From assembly GCA_044870185.1 (NCBI GenBank), contig JBIOYL010000022.1, forward strand, positions 1-8,503: a stretch of DNA of 8,503 bases, in the 5' to 3' direction. A program made the position numbers and the translations under genes. Shown here in pieces: positions 1 through 5,509 of the stretch. The first letter of the stretch is position 1, and each line of letters opens with the position of its first letter. The notes under the pieces were generated by a model. The model saw only the letters and a list, made by a program, of their open reading frames with translations, searched no databases and was not told the origin of the DNA. Source of the DNA: JBIOYL01 sp044870185 (GTDB lineage: Bacteria > Actinomycetota > CALGFH01).

Positions 1-1133
1 CCCACGACCGGGCCGCCGGGGCCGGGCAGCCGGCGGCAGCGGGCCGGCCCGGCGGTCAGCCGCCCGACCGCGCCGGCCAGGCTCAGATAGCCCGGCCAGA
101 CCAGCTCGGTCAGGGTGAGCGCGAGCGCCGTCTCCAGGCCGAGCATCCCCGGCGGGGCGGCCGCCCACTCGACCTCCTTGTCCTCCCGGGCGTGCGGGGC
201 ATGATCGGTGGCGATGGCGTCCAGCGTGCCGTCGGCCAGGCCGCGGCGGACCGCCTCGACGTCGGCTTTCTCGCGCAGCGGCGGGTTGACCTTGTACACC
301 GGGTCGAAGCTGCGGGCCGCCTCGTCGGTCAGGGTGAAATGGTGCGGGGCGGCCTCGGCGGTGACCCGCACGCCGCGTGCCTTGGCCGCCCGGACCAGCT
401 CCACCGCCCCGGCGGTCGACAGGTGGCACAGGTGCAGGCGCCCGCTGGTCAGCTCGGCCAGCAGCAGGTCGCGGGCGACCACCATGTCCTCGGCGGCGGC
501 CGGCCAGCCGGGCAGGCCGAGCATGGCCGACACGTCGCCCTCGTGCATCTGGGCGCCTTCGGTGAGCGAGGCGTCCTCGGCGTGGTCGGCGATGACCGCG
601 TCGAACGCCCGCGCGTACTCCAGCGCCAGGCGCAGCAGGCGCGCCTGGCGGATCGGCCGGCCGTCGTCGGAGAAGCAGTCGACCGCGGCCGCCGAGCGGG
701 CCATGGCGCCGAGCTCGGCGAGCTCGGCGCCACGCTGGCCGACGGTGACCGCGCCGACCGGGAAGACGTCGACCAGCCCGACCTCGCGGCCCCGGGCGGC
801 CACCATCTCGACCACGCCGGCGTTGTCGGCCACCGGGTCGGTGTTGGGCATCGGGCAGATGGCCGTGTAGCCGCCGAGCGCGGCCGCCCGCGAGCCGGTC
901 TCGATCGTCTCGGCGTCCTCACGGCCCGGCTCGCGCAGGTGCACGTGCAGGTCGACGAGGCCGGGCGTGACCACCAGCCCGGCGCAGTCGACCGGCGCCG
1001 CGCCGGCCGCCTCCAGCCGCTCGCCGACGGCGGCCACCGTCCCGTCGGCGCCGACCAGCACGTCGGCGGTCCGGTCGACCCCGGCGGCCGGGTCGACCAG
1101 CCGCCCGCCCCGCAGCAGCAGCCGGCCGCTCAC
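1..1133 (-). CDS. pyrC: Dihydroorotase, class I (3' end outside window)
   Basis: Catalyses the reversible cyclisation of N-carbamoyl-aspartate to dihydroorotate, the third step of pyrimidine synthesis, in the cytoplasm. I read 377 in-frame codons without a stop before the window ends; class I enzymes are usually about 425-430 residues, so roughly the last 50 are missing. Zinc-site residues are in place: DLHVHLREPG (H63, H65), the FSDDG aspartates (156-157) that replace the carbamylated lysine in class I enzymes, DHAED (H184), CHLST (H237) and ATDHAPH (D310). MPNTDP (95-100) and NPPLR (283-287) are also typical. The GTG start overlaps the pyrB stop in a GTGA, so translation is probably coupled. 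It is the third gene of a pyrR-pyrB-pyrC operon; in relatives carA and carB follow. The identity is secure from motifs; only the C-terminus is unseen. Confidence 0.96.
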   Translation of the reverse strand, partial: MSGRLLLRGGRLVDPAAGVDRTADVLVGADGTVAAVGERLEAAGAAPVDCAGLVVTPGLVDLHVHLREPGREDAETIETGSRAAALGGYTAICPMPNTDPVADNAGVVEMVAARGREVGLVDVFPVGAVTVGQRGAELAELGAMARSAAAVDCFSDDGRPIRQARLLRLALEYARAFDAVIADHAEDASLTEGAQMHEGDVSAMLGLPGWPAAAEDMVVARDLLLAELTSGRLHLCHLSTAGAVELVRAAKARGVRVTAEAAPHHFTLTDEAARSFDPVYKVNPPLREKADVEAVRRGLADGTLDAIATDHAPHAREDKEVEWAAAPPGMLGLETALALTLTELVWPGYLSLAGAVGRLTAGPARCRRLPGPGGPVV

Positions 1134-2070
1134 GGCGAGCCTGCCAGCGTCGGGTCGACGGCCGGGCCGCCGAGCAGCAGGTACAGCAGGCTCATGCGCA
1201 CGCTGATGCCGTTGGCGACCTGGCTGGCGATGACCGAGCGTTCGATCGAGTCGGCCACGTCGGCGGCGATCTCGACCCCCCGGTTCATCGGGCCGGGATG
1301 CATCACGATGGCGTGGGCGGGCAGCAGGTCCAGCCGCCGGGCGTCCAGCCCGTACAGGCGGGCGTACTCGCGCAGCGAGGGGAAGAAGCCGGCCCGCTGC
1401 CGCTCGAGCTGGACCCGCAGCAGCATGACCACGTCCTGGCTGGGCAGCACCGCGTCCAGGTCGTAGGACCAGGCGACCTTCCAGGCGTCGACCCGCGAGG
1501 GCAGCAGGGTGGGCGGGGCGACCAGGGTCACCTCGGCGCCCATGGTGGCCAGCGCGAGCACGTTGGAGCGGGCCACCCGCGAGTGCAGCACGTCGCCGAC
1601 GATGGCGACCCGCAGCCCGTCGAAGCTCGGGTGGTGCTGGCGCATCGTGTACAGGTCGAGCAGCGCCTGGGTGGGGTGCTCGTGGGTGCCGTCGCCGGCG
1701 TTGACCACCACGGCGTCGACCCACTCGGCCAGCCGCCAGGGGGCGCCCGAGGCGCCGTGGCGCAGCACGATCGCGTCCACGCCCATGGCCTCCAGCGTGA
1801 TCGCGGTGTCCTTGAGGCTTTCCCCCTTGGACACCGAGGAGCCCTTGGCGGAGAAGTTGATCACGTCGGCCGACAGGCGTTTGGCGGCCAGCTCGAACGA
1901 GATCCGGGTGCGGGTGGAGTCCTCGAAGAACAGGTTGCAGACCGTGCGGCCCCGCAGGGTGGGCAGCTTCTTGATCGCCCGGTCGGTGACCTTGGCCAGG
2001 TGGGCGGCGGTGTCCAGCACGCGGGTGATGTCGGCGGCCGTCAGGTCGGCGGCGCTCAGCAGGTGCTTGT

Positions 2071-2074
<4 letters not shown>
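1130..2074 (-). CDS. pyrB: Aspartate carbamoyltransferase catalytic chain
   Basis: Joins carbamoyl phosphate and aspartate to make N-carbamoyl-aspartate, the substrate of the following gene product, PyrC. The protein is 314 residues, normal for the catalytic chain, and no regulatory chain (PyrI) is seen nearby. Motifs in order: FFEDSTRTRISFE (about 49-61, carbamoyl-phosphate binding STRT), SSVSKGESLKDT with the mobile-loop lysine K83, HEHPTQALLDL (131-141), GDVLHSRVARSN in the aspartate domain, and MHPGPMNRGVE near the C-terminus. The open frame extends far upstream, but that part is low-complexity Arg/Pro/Gly read-through of pyrR in another frame. I chose the GTG at 2074 because GGAGG lies five bases before it, it overlaps the pyrR stop as GTGA, and family similarity starts there. 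Confidence 0.97.
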
Positions 2075-2682
<608 letters not shown>

Positions 2683-2714
2683 GCAACCTCCAGCCGGCTC
2701 GGCGTGGAGGCTGC
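2683..2714 (-). promoter_or_regulatory. Hairpin sequestering the pyrR Shine-Dalgarno
   Basis: On the minus-strand RNA, GCAGCCTCCA (2714-2705) can pair with TGGAGGTTGC (2692-2683) through ten pairs, one of them G-U, across a 12-nt loop that can itself close with three more GC pairs. The 3' arm contains the GGAGG of pyrR and ends directly against the TTG start. Folding would block translation initiation. It lies about 20 nt downstream of the PyrR-binding loop. This matches the translational-repression model described for pyr mRNA in Mycobacterium smegmatis. The pairing is seen directly; the regulatory effect is inferred. Confidence 0.75.
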
Positions 2715-2734
2715 GCGTGGTGGCATGTGCTGCT

Positions 2735-2767
2735 CCCTTCCTGGCCTCTCGGGACCAGCCTTAAAGG
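2735..2767 (-). promoter_or_regulatory. PyrR-binding RNA loop in the pyr leader
   Basis: The minus-strand RNA reads CCUUUAAGG, then CUGGUCCCGAGAGGCCAG, then GAAGG. The lower stem pairs CCUUU with GAAGG, the upper stem CUGGUC with GGCCAG, and the loop region carries UCCNGNGAGG, the conserved core of PyrR-binding loops known from Bacillus attenuators and actinobacterial pyr leaders. The purine-rich bulge after UUU is also typical. PyrR bound to UMP or UTP would stabilise this hairpin. The element sits about 50 nt upstream of the pyrR start and about 35 nt after the predicted transcription start. Confidence 0.88.
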
Positions 2768-2807
2768 GTGCGGGTCTGGCGGATGGCGCCCGTGGGCGAC
2801 CCCGCGC

Positions 2808-2836
2808 ATCGTAGCCAGCCAGCCGGCGGGCGGCAA
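2808..2836 (-). promoter_or_regulatory. Predicted sigma-70-type promoter of the pyr operon
   Basis: On the minus strand, TTGCCG (2836-2831) is followed by exactly 17 bases and then TACGAT (2813-2808). This is a good match to the TTGACN / TANNNT pattern of primary-sigma promoters in high-GC bacteria. Transcription would begin near 2801, giving a leader of about 118 nt that contains the whole PyrR-binding loop and the ribosome-site hairpin. Its position just upstream of a recognised regulatory leader makes it more credible than a chance match. Confidence 0.65.
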
Positions 2837-2939
2837 GCATCCCGCCGGCCAGCAGGCCCGCCCGCCGGCAGACGCTCCGCCGCCACGGCGGCCCGCCGGG
2901 CAGGAGGCCCCACCCCAGGCAGCCCGCCGACGGCTCGAG

Positions 2940-2945
2940 TAGGCT
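2940..2945 (+). promoter_or_regulatory. Possible -10 element for the receiver-like gene
   Basis: TAGGCT fits the TANNNT -10 pattern and stands out in a GC-only stretch 40 bases before the predicted start codon. No convincing -35 is found 16-19 bases upstream, so this is a weak call. Confidence 0.3.
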
Positions 2946-2985
2946 GGCCCCGACCAGCCGACCGGAGGTCCCGTGGGAGCCGCCG

Positions 2986-3342
2986 ATGTGCACCGCCGTC
3001 CGCATCGTCGTCGCCGCCGCCGAGCGGGCGCGGCGCCTGGAGCTGCGCCGCGCCGCGGTCACGGCCGAATGGGAGGTGGTCGGCGAGGCGGCCGAGCCCG
3101 AGGCGGCCTACCGGGAGGCGGTCGAGCGCCGTGCCCGCTTCCTGGTGCTGGATGCGAGCGCGGCCGGCCAGCGGCCCGAGGCGATCGTGCGCCGGCTGAA
3201 GTCCACCAGCCCGGCCGCGTTCGTGATCGGGGTCGGCGAGGTGGCCGGCGTCGACGCGGCGGTGCCGGCCGACGGCCTCGGCGGGCTGCGCGAGACCATG
3301 CGCGAGCTGCTGCACGCGCAGGGCGACCACCAGCACGCCTGA
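2986..3342 (+). CDS. Stand-alone degenerate receiver-like protein
   Basis: A 118-residue protein resembling the receiver domain of NarL/LuxR-type response regulators but with no DNA-binding domain. Similarity is seen at VRIVVA (strand 1, 5-10), WEVVGEAAEPEAA (29-41, compare LEVVGEAGDGEEA), RFLVLDAS (51-58) with D56 in the phospho-acceptor position, and EAIVRRLKSTSPAAFVIGV. The acidic pair that normally follows strand 1 is replaced by AAA, the region of helix 4 is shortened, and the conserved lysine after strand 5 is missing. Phosphorylation is therefore doubtful; a pseudo-receiver acting by protein contact is more likely. The ATG at 2986 follows GTGGGAG by six bases. It is the only plus-strand gene, divergent from pyrR and convergent with the next gene, from which it is separated by only 21 bases. 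The fold is inferred by pattern only. Confidence 0.7.
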   Translation: MCTAVRIVVAAAERARRLELRRAAVTAEWEVVGEAAEPEAAYREAVERRARFLVLDASAAGQRPEAIVRRLKSTSPAAFVIGVGEVAGVDAAVPADGLGGLRETMRELLHAQGDHQHA

Positions 3343-3363
3343 ACGGTGCGGGGATCGGCTCGC

Positions 3364-3915
3364 CTACCTGGCGAGATGGCGACCCTGGTAGGCCGGGGCC
3401 AGATGGCGGCCCTGGTAGGCGGCGGCAAGCTGCCGGCCCTGGTAGGCGGGGGCGAGCTGGCGGCCGCGGCGGGCGACGGCGGCGACCAGCAGGACCCCGA
3501 GCGCGGCCGAGCTCAGGCCGACGCCGGCCAGCGGCAGCGCCTGGGAGGGGACGCCGGTGCGGGCCAGCGGGCAGGCGTCCCGGGTGGTCTGCTCGCTCCA
3601 GGCGAGCGGCCTGGCCGCGCCGGGCGTGGCGACGACCAGCCGCACGCTGCGCAGACCGCTGAGGGACAGCCCCAGCGTGGCCGAGAACGCGCCGGCCACG
3701 TCGGTCGTGGCGTCGGCCTGGCCGAGCACCCGGCCGGTCGCCGGGTCCCGGACGGTGAGCGTCAGCTTGGTGCGGGCGGGCAGGCCGGCGCCGTGGGCGG
3801 CGACCGCGCGGCAGTCGAGTGCGCGCACGCCGACGGTGGTCTGGGCCGCCGCAGCCGTCGGCAGGACGCAGACGACCAGGATCGCCGCGACGGCCGCCAG
3901 GCACCAGGCTCGCAT
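3364..3915 (-). CDS. Exported protein with LAXTG-type sorting signal and repeated C-terminal tail
   Basis: A 183-residue protein I do not recognise as a named family. It begins with a signal peptide (M-R-A-W then a hydrophobic stretch to about 24, with AAAAQT as likely cleavage region). A small beta-rich extracellular domain follows (about 26-115) with cysteines at 35 and 115 that could form a disulfide. Next comes LARTG (117-121), a hydrophobic segment (about 126-148) and RR (149-150): the arrangement of a sortase substrate. LAXTG is the motif known for actinobacterial class E sortases. Unusually, about 33 more residues follow, built from 9-residue repeats of the form GR(Q/H)LA(P/A)AYQ. The ATG at 3915 has GGGAGGGAGG five bases upstream; a longer frame reaching 3966 lacks support. 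No sortase gene is in the window. Simple membrane anchoring is the alternative to cell-wall attachment. Confidence 0.8.
   Translation of the reverse strand: MRAWCLAAVAAILVVCVLPTAAAAQTTVGVRALDCRAVAAHGAGLPARTKLTLTVRDPATGRVLGQADATTDVAGAFSATLGLSLSGLRSVRLVVATPGAARPLAWSEQTTRDACPLARTGVPSQALPLAGVGLSSAALGVLLVAAVARRGRQLAPAYQGRQLAAAYQGRHLAPAYQGRHLAR
3367..3465 (-). repeat. 27-bp tandem repeat encoding the C-terminal tail
   Basis: Three full 27-base units (3465-3439, 3438-3412, 3411-3385) and a partial fourth (3384-3367), in frame with the exported-protein gene. They encode GRQLAPAYQ, GRQLAAAYQ, GRHLAPAYQ and GRHLAR. The most constant DNA part is CCTGGTAGGC on the plus strand. Because the unit is a multiple of three, copy number can change without a frameshift. 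Confidence 0.9.
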
Positions 3916-3965
3916 GCTCGCCTCCCTCCCGCACCGCACCCGGACGGATATCACCGGGACGGACA

Positions 3966-3997
3966 CCAGCAGCGGCCCCTATGCCGGCCGCTGCTGG
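3966..3997. repeat. Perfect 12-bp inverted repeat with 8-nt loop
   Basis: CCAGCAGCGGCC (3966-3977) and GGCCGCTGCTGG (3986-3997) are perfect reverse complements around CCTATGCC. The hairpin lies between the membrane-anchored protein and the exported protein, about 50 bases before the start codon of the latter. There is no T-run on either side, so a classical intrinsic terminator is unlikely; a leader hairpin or a U-less terminator for the upstream gene both remain possible. Confidence 0.75.
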
Positions 3998-4000
3998 GAC

Positions 4001-4040
4001 TTCCACCGCCCCTTCCGGCGTTCCACGCAGTCCCTTCCGG
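4001..4040. repeat. Imperfect direct repeat in the leader of the exported-protein gene
   Basis: TTCCAC occurs at 4001-4006 and 4021-4026, and CCCTTCCGG at 4010-4018 and 4032-4040, so that two units of 18 and 20 bases read nearly the same. On the minus strand they give CCGGAAGGG...GTGGAA twice. They lie just downstream of a -10-like TACATT and could be an operator or part of a folded leader. Confidence 0.6.
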
Positions 4041-4045
4041 GTGGG

Positions 4046-4051
4046 AATGTA
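4046..4051 (-). promoter_or_regulatory. Possible -10 element for the exported-protein gene
   Basis: The minus strand reads TACATT here, matching TANNNT, within a locally AT-richer stretch. No good -35 lies 17 bases upstream (TGGTTT is the nearest candidate). If used, transcription would begin near 4039 and leave a leader of about 124 nt containing the repeats and the strong hairpin. Confidence 0.35.
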
Positions 4052-4182
4052 CCAAGTCGCCCTTCGATAAACCACCGATGCCAGCAGCTCGGTGCATCTA
4101 CGTAGCTCCGCCGATTCGTGATGTTCGGGGCGGTCGGGCAGTTGGGGCGATCCGGCGCTCGGCACGGGTCGCGTGCTGGGAG

Positions 4183-4196
4183 CCGCCCCGTGGCGG
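4183..4196 (-). terminator. Short GC hairpin just after the membrane-protein stop codon
   Basis: CCGCC and GGCGG pair across a 4-nt loop, beginning immediately after the TGA. The stem is only five pairs and no U-run follows, so it could at best be one of the U-less terminators proposed in high-GC actinobacteria. In this base composition such hairpins arise often by chance. Confidence 0.2.
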
Positions 4197-4898
4197 TCAG
4201 CGCGCCTGGACGATGACGTCGTCGACGTCCAGGTGCTCCCCGGCCGCCAGCCCGGGCGCGGTCAGCTCGACGGCAAGCGCCGGGGGTGCCGTGCCGCTGC
4301 GGTGGGCGACGGCGAGCTGGTGCCAGCCGGTGTCCGGCAGCGTGACGCCGACGAGGTCGGCCGGGCCGCCGGCCGCATCCTCCCGCAGCCCGATCTGGAC
4401 GGCCATGCCGGCCGTGCTGCCGCGCGCCCAGGCGCTCGCCCGGTAGGAGCGGTCCGCCGCCGCGCCGGGGACCGGCCGCCAGGTCATGCCGGGCGGTGCG
4501 CCCGGCGGCCCCGACACCTCGGCGGTGAGCTCGGCCGCCCACGCTCCCGTGCGGCCGGCTGGCGCCCGGGTGAGCCGCGCGCCGTCGAGCGGTGCCCAGG
4601 CGCCGAGCCCGCGCTCGAAGCCGGGGTCGGGCAGGAGGCCACCCGCCGGCGGCGGGACCGTCGCGGTCGTGGCCGGCTGGCCCCGCGGCGACGGCGTCGC
4701 GGTCGACGTGGCCGCGGCGGTCGACGTGGCCGCGGCGGCGGGGCCGGGCGGCCGCGCGGGCGGGCGTGGGCCGCGGCCCGAGCTGCGCGCGACCACGACG
4801 CCAATCACGGCCACGACCAGCAGCCCGCCGGCGACCACGGCCAGGCGGCGACGGGCGGCCGAAGGCGGGGCGAGATGACGCGGGCTGGGGCTGGCCAT
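4197..4898 (-). CDS. Membrane-anchored protein with carbohydrate-binding-like domain
   Basis: A 233-residue protein of unknown specific role. A short basic N-terminus (RRR at 16-18) precedes one membrane segment (about 19-37). A Pro/Ala/Thr-rich linker (about 38-87) and a beta-rich domain (88-233) follow. The domain starts LLPDPGFERGLGAWAPL, passes through a YRASAWARG strand and TGWHQLAVAHR, and ends LDVDDVIVQAR. This pattern of N-terminal PGFE.GL..W, SAWVR-like strand and terminal DDV resembles CBM4/9-type jelly-roll carbohydrate-binding modules. The domain should lie outside the cell, tethered and not released. No catalytic domain is attached. The ATG at 4898 has no clear ribosome site; a TTG at 4967 would add 23 residues without better support. 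The neighbouring exported gene suggests a cell-envelope role, which is inference. Confidence 0.72.
   Translation of the reverse strand: MASPSPRHLAPPSAARRRLAVVAGGLLVVAVIGVVVARSSGRGPRPPARPPGPAAAATSTAAATSTATPSPRGQPATTATVPPPAGGLLPDPGFERGLGAWAPLDGARLTRAPAGRTGAWAAELTAEVSGPPGAPPGMTWRPVPGAAADRSYRASAWARGSTAGMAVQIGLREDAAGGPADLVGVTLPDTGWHQLAVAHRSGTAPPALAVELTAPGLAAGEHLDVDDVIVQAR
4701..4736 (-). repeat. Two perfect 18-bp tandem units in the linker
   Basis: GGTCGACGTGGCCGCGGC occurs twice back to back (4701-4718 and 4719-4736). In the gene it encodes AAATST twice (residues 55-66) in the low-complexity linker between the membrane segment and the jelly-roll domain. It preserves the reading frame and looks like a recent slippage duplication. 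Confidence 0.85.
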
Positions 4899-4992
4899 GG
4901 GTCGGCGGGTCGGAGGTCGGCGGCGGGCTGGCCCCGAGGAGGGCCGGAGTCGAGGCGGGTGGCCCAAGGCGGGCAGGTCCGATGCGGCCTGG

Positions 4993-5022
4993 AGCCTACG
5001 GCCTGGCCGGGGCTCAGGTCGA
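4993..5022 (-). promoter_or_regulatory. Possible promoter for the membrane-anchored protein
   Basis: The minus strand has TCGACC (5022-5017) and, after 18 bases, TAGGCT (4998-4993). The -10 matches TANNNT and the -35 matches four of six consensus bases. It would give this gene its own promoter downstream of nusB. The -35 lies inside one of the two 23-bp repeats, so the match could be incidental. Confidence 0.3.
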
Positions 5023-5052
5023 CCGGCTGGGCCGGGGCTCAGGTCGACCGGC
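5005..5052. repeat. Two 23-bp direct repeats at the nusB 3' end
   Basis: The same 23 bases, beginning GGCCGGGGCTCAGG and ending TCGACCGGC, occur at 5005-5027 and 5030-5052, with a period of 25. The right-hand copy includes the nusB stop codon and last codons; the left copy repeats this region downstream. Each copy can form GCCGG/CCGGC stems, so the pair may also act at the end of the nusB transcript. Confidence 0.85.
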
Positions 5053-5509
5053 CGGGTGGGCGGACCTCACGCGCGATCCGGCCCAGGACGCCGTTGACGA
5101 AACGTCCCGAGGCGGCCGTCGACAGCAGCTTGGCCAGCTCGATGGCCTCGTCGATGACGACCGCCGTGGGGACCTCGGGCCGGTCGGTCAGCTCGTAGGC
5201 GCCCAGCCGGAGCAGGTTGCGGTCGATGAGCGGCATGCGCTCGATCGTCCAGTGCTCGGCCGCGTCGCCGATGCGCTTGTCCAGCTCGGCGTGCAGCCGG
5301 TCGACCCCACCGACCAGCTCCACCGTGTAGGGGTCGGGGCGGGCCTCGGCCGAGGCCAGGTGGCGGGCCAGCACGACCGCGATGGGCTCGTCCAGGACGT
5401 CGGCCTCGTACAGGATGTCCAGCGCACGTCGGCGCGCCTCCGACCGCGACGTGGCGGGCGCGGTGCCGTCGTCGGTGCCGTCGGCGGTACCGTCGTCGGA
5501 GCGCTTCAC
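5039..5509 (-). CDS. nusB: Transcription antitermination factor NusB
   Basis: All-helical RNA-binding protein that works with NusE (ribosomal protein S10) on boxA RNA, mainly to keep rRNA transcription processive. The family signature is complete: SRSEARRRALDILYEAD (about 21-37, with the arginine-rich first helix), the IERMPLIDRNLLRLGAYEL helix, PTAVVIDEAIELAKLLS, and SGRFVNGVLGRIA near the C-terminus. The protein is 156 residues. An acidic, repetitive N-terminal extension (DDGTADGTDDGTAP, 5-18) precedes the fold. The GTG start overlaps the efp stop in a GTGA and has a modest AGGG upstream, so translation is probably coupled to efp. It is the last gene of the aro-efp-nusB block; the genes that follow belong to unrelated families. 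Confidence 0.96.
   Translation of the reverse strand: MKRSDDGTADGTDDGTAPATSRSEARRRALDILYEADVLDEPIAVVLARHLASAEARPDPYTVELVGGVDRLHAELDKRIGDAAEHWTIERMPLIDRNLLRLGAYELTDRPEVPTAVVIDEAIELAKLLSTAASGRFVNGVLGRIAREVRPPGRST

Larger units (their letters stand above)
2683..2985. other. Divergent intergenic region between pyrR and the receiver-like gene
   Basis: This stretch holds the pyr leader and promoter on its left side (2683-2836). The remaining part, about 2837-2985, is GC-rich, with several short inverted repeats such as GCCGCC-AC-GGCGGC at 2879-2892. It ends with a weak -10-like TAGGCT (2940-2945, plus strand) and the ribosome site of the plus-strand gene. I see no small gene, tRNA or terminator in it. 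Confidence 0.6.

Noticed and set aside
192..1466. A 424-codon plus-strand frame opposite pyrC and pyrB
   Set aside because: Antisense to clearly conserved enzymes, with Gly/Arg/Val/Ala-rich composition and no motif; a shadow frame.
2879..2892. GCCGCC-AC-GGCGGC dyad as an operator
   Set aside because: The dyad is perfect but made only of G and C in a region full of such palindromes, and has no link to a known regulator.
3343..3363. Bidirectional terminator between the convergent genes
   Set aside because: The 21-base gap holds no inverted repeat long enough to form a stem and no T-run.
3966..4040. Cobalamin or c-di-GMP riboswitch in the leader
   Set aside because: GGTGGAAGTCC recalls part of the cobalamin element, but the other conserved boxes are missing and the strong hairpin does not fit; no c-di-GMP core was found either.
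3059..4165. A 368-codon minus-strand frame covering the exported-protein and receiver-like genes
   Set aside because: It turns into Arg/Pro/Gly low complexity and runs across the intergenic leader; the alternative frames contain a signal peptide, sorting motif and receiver-like strands.
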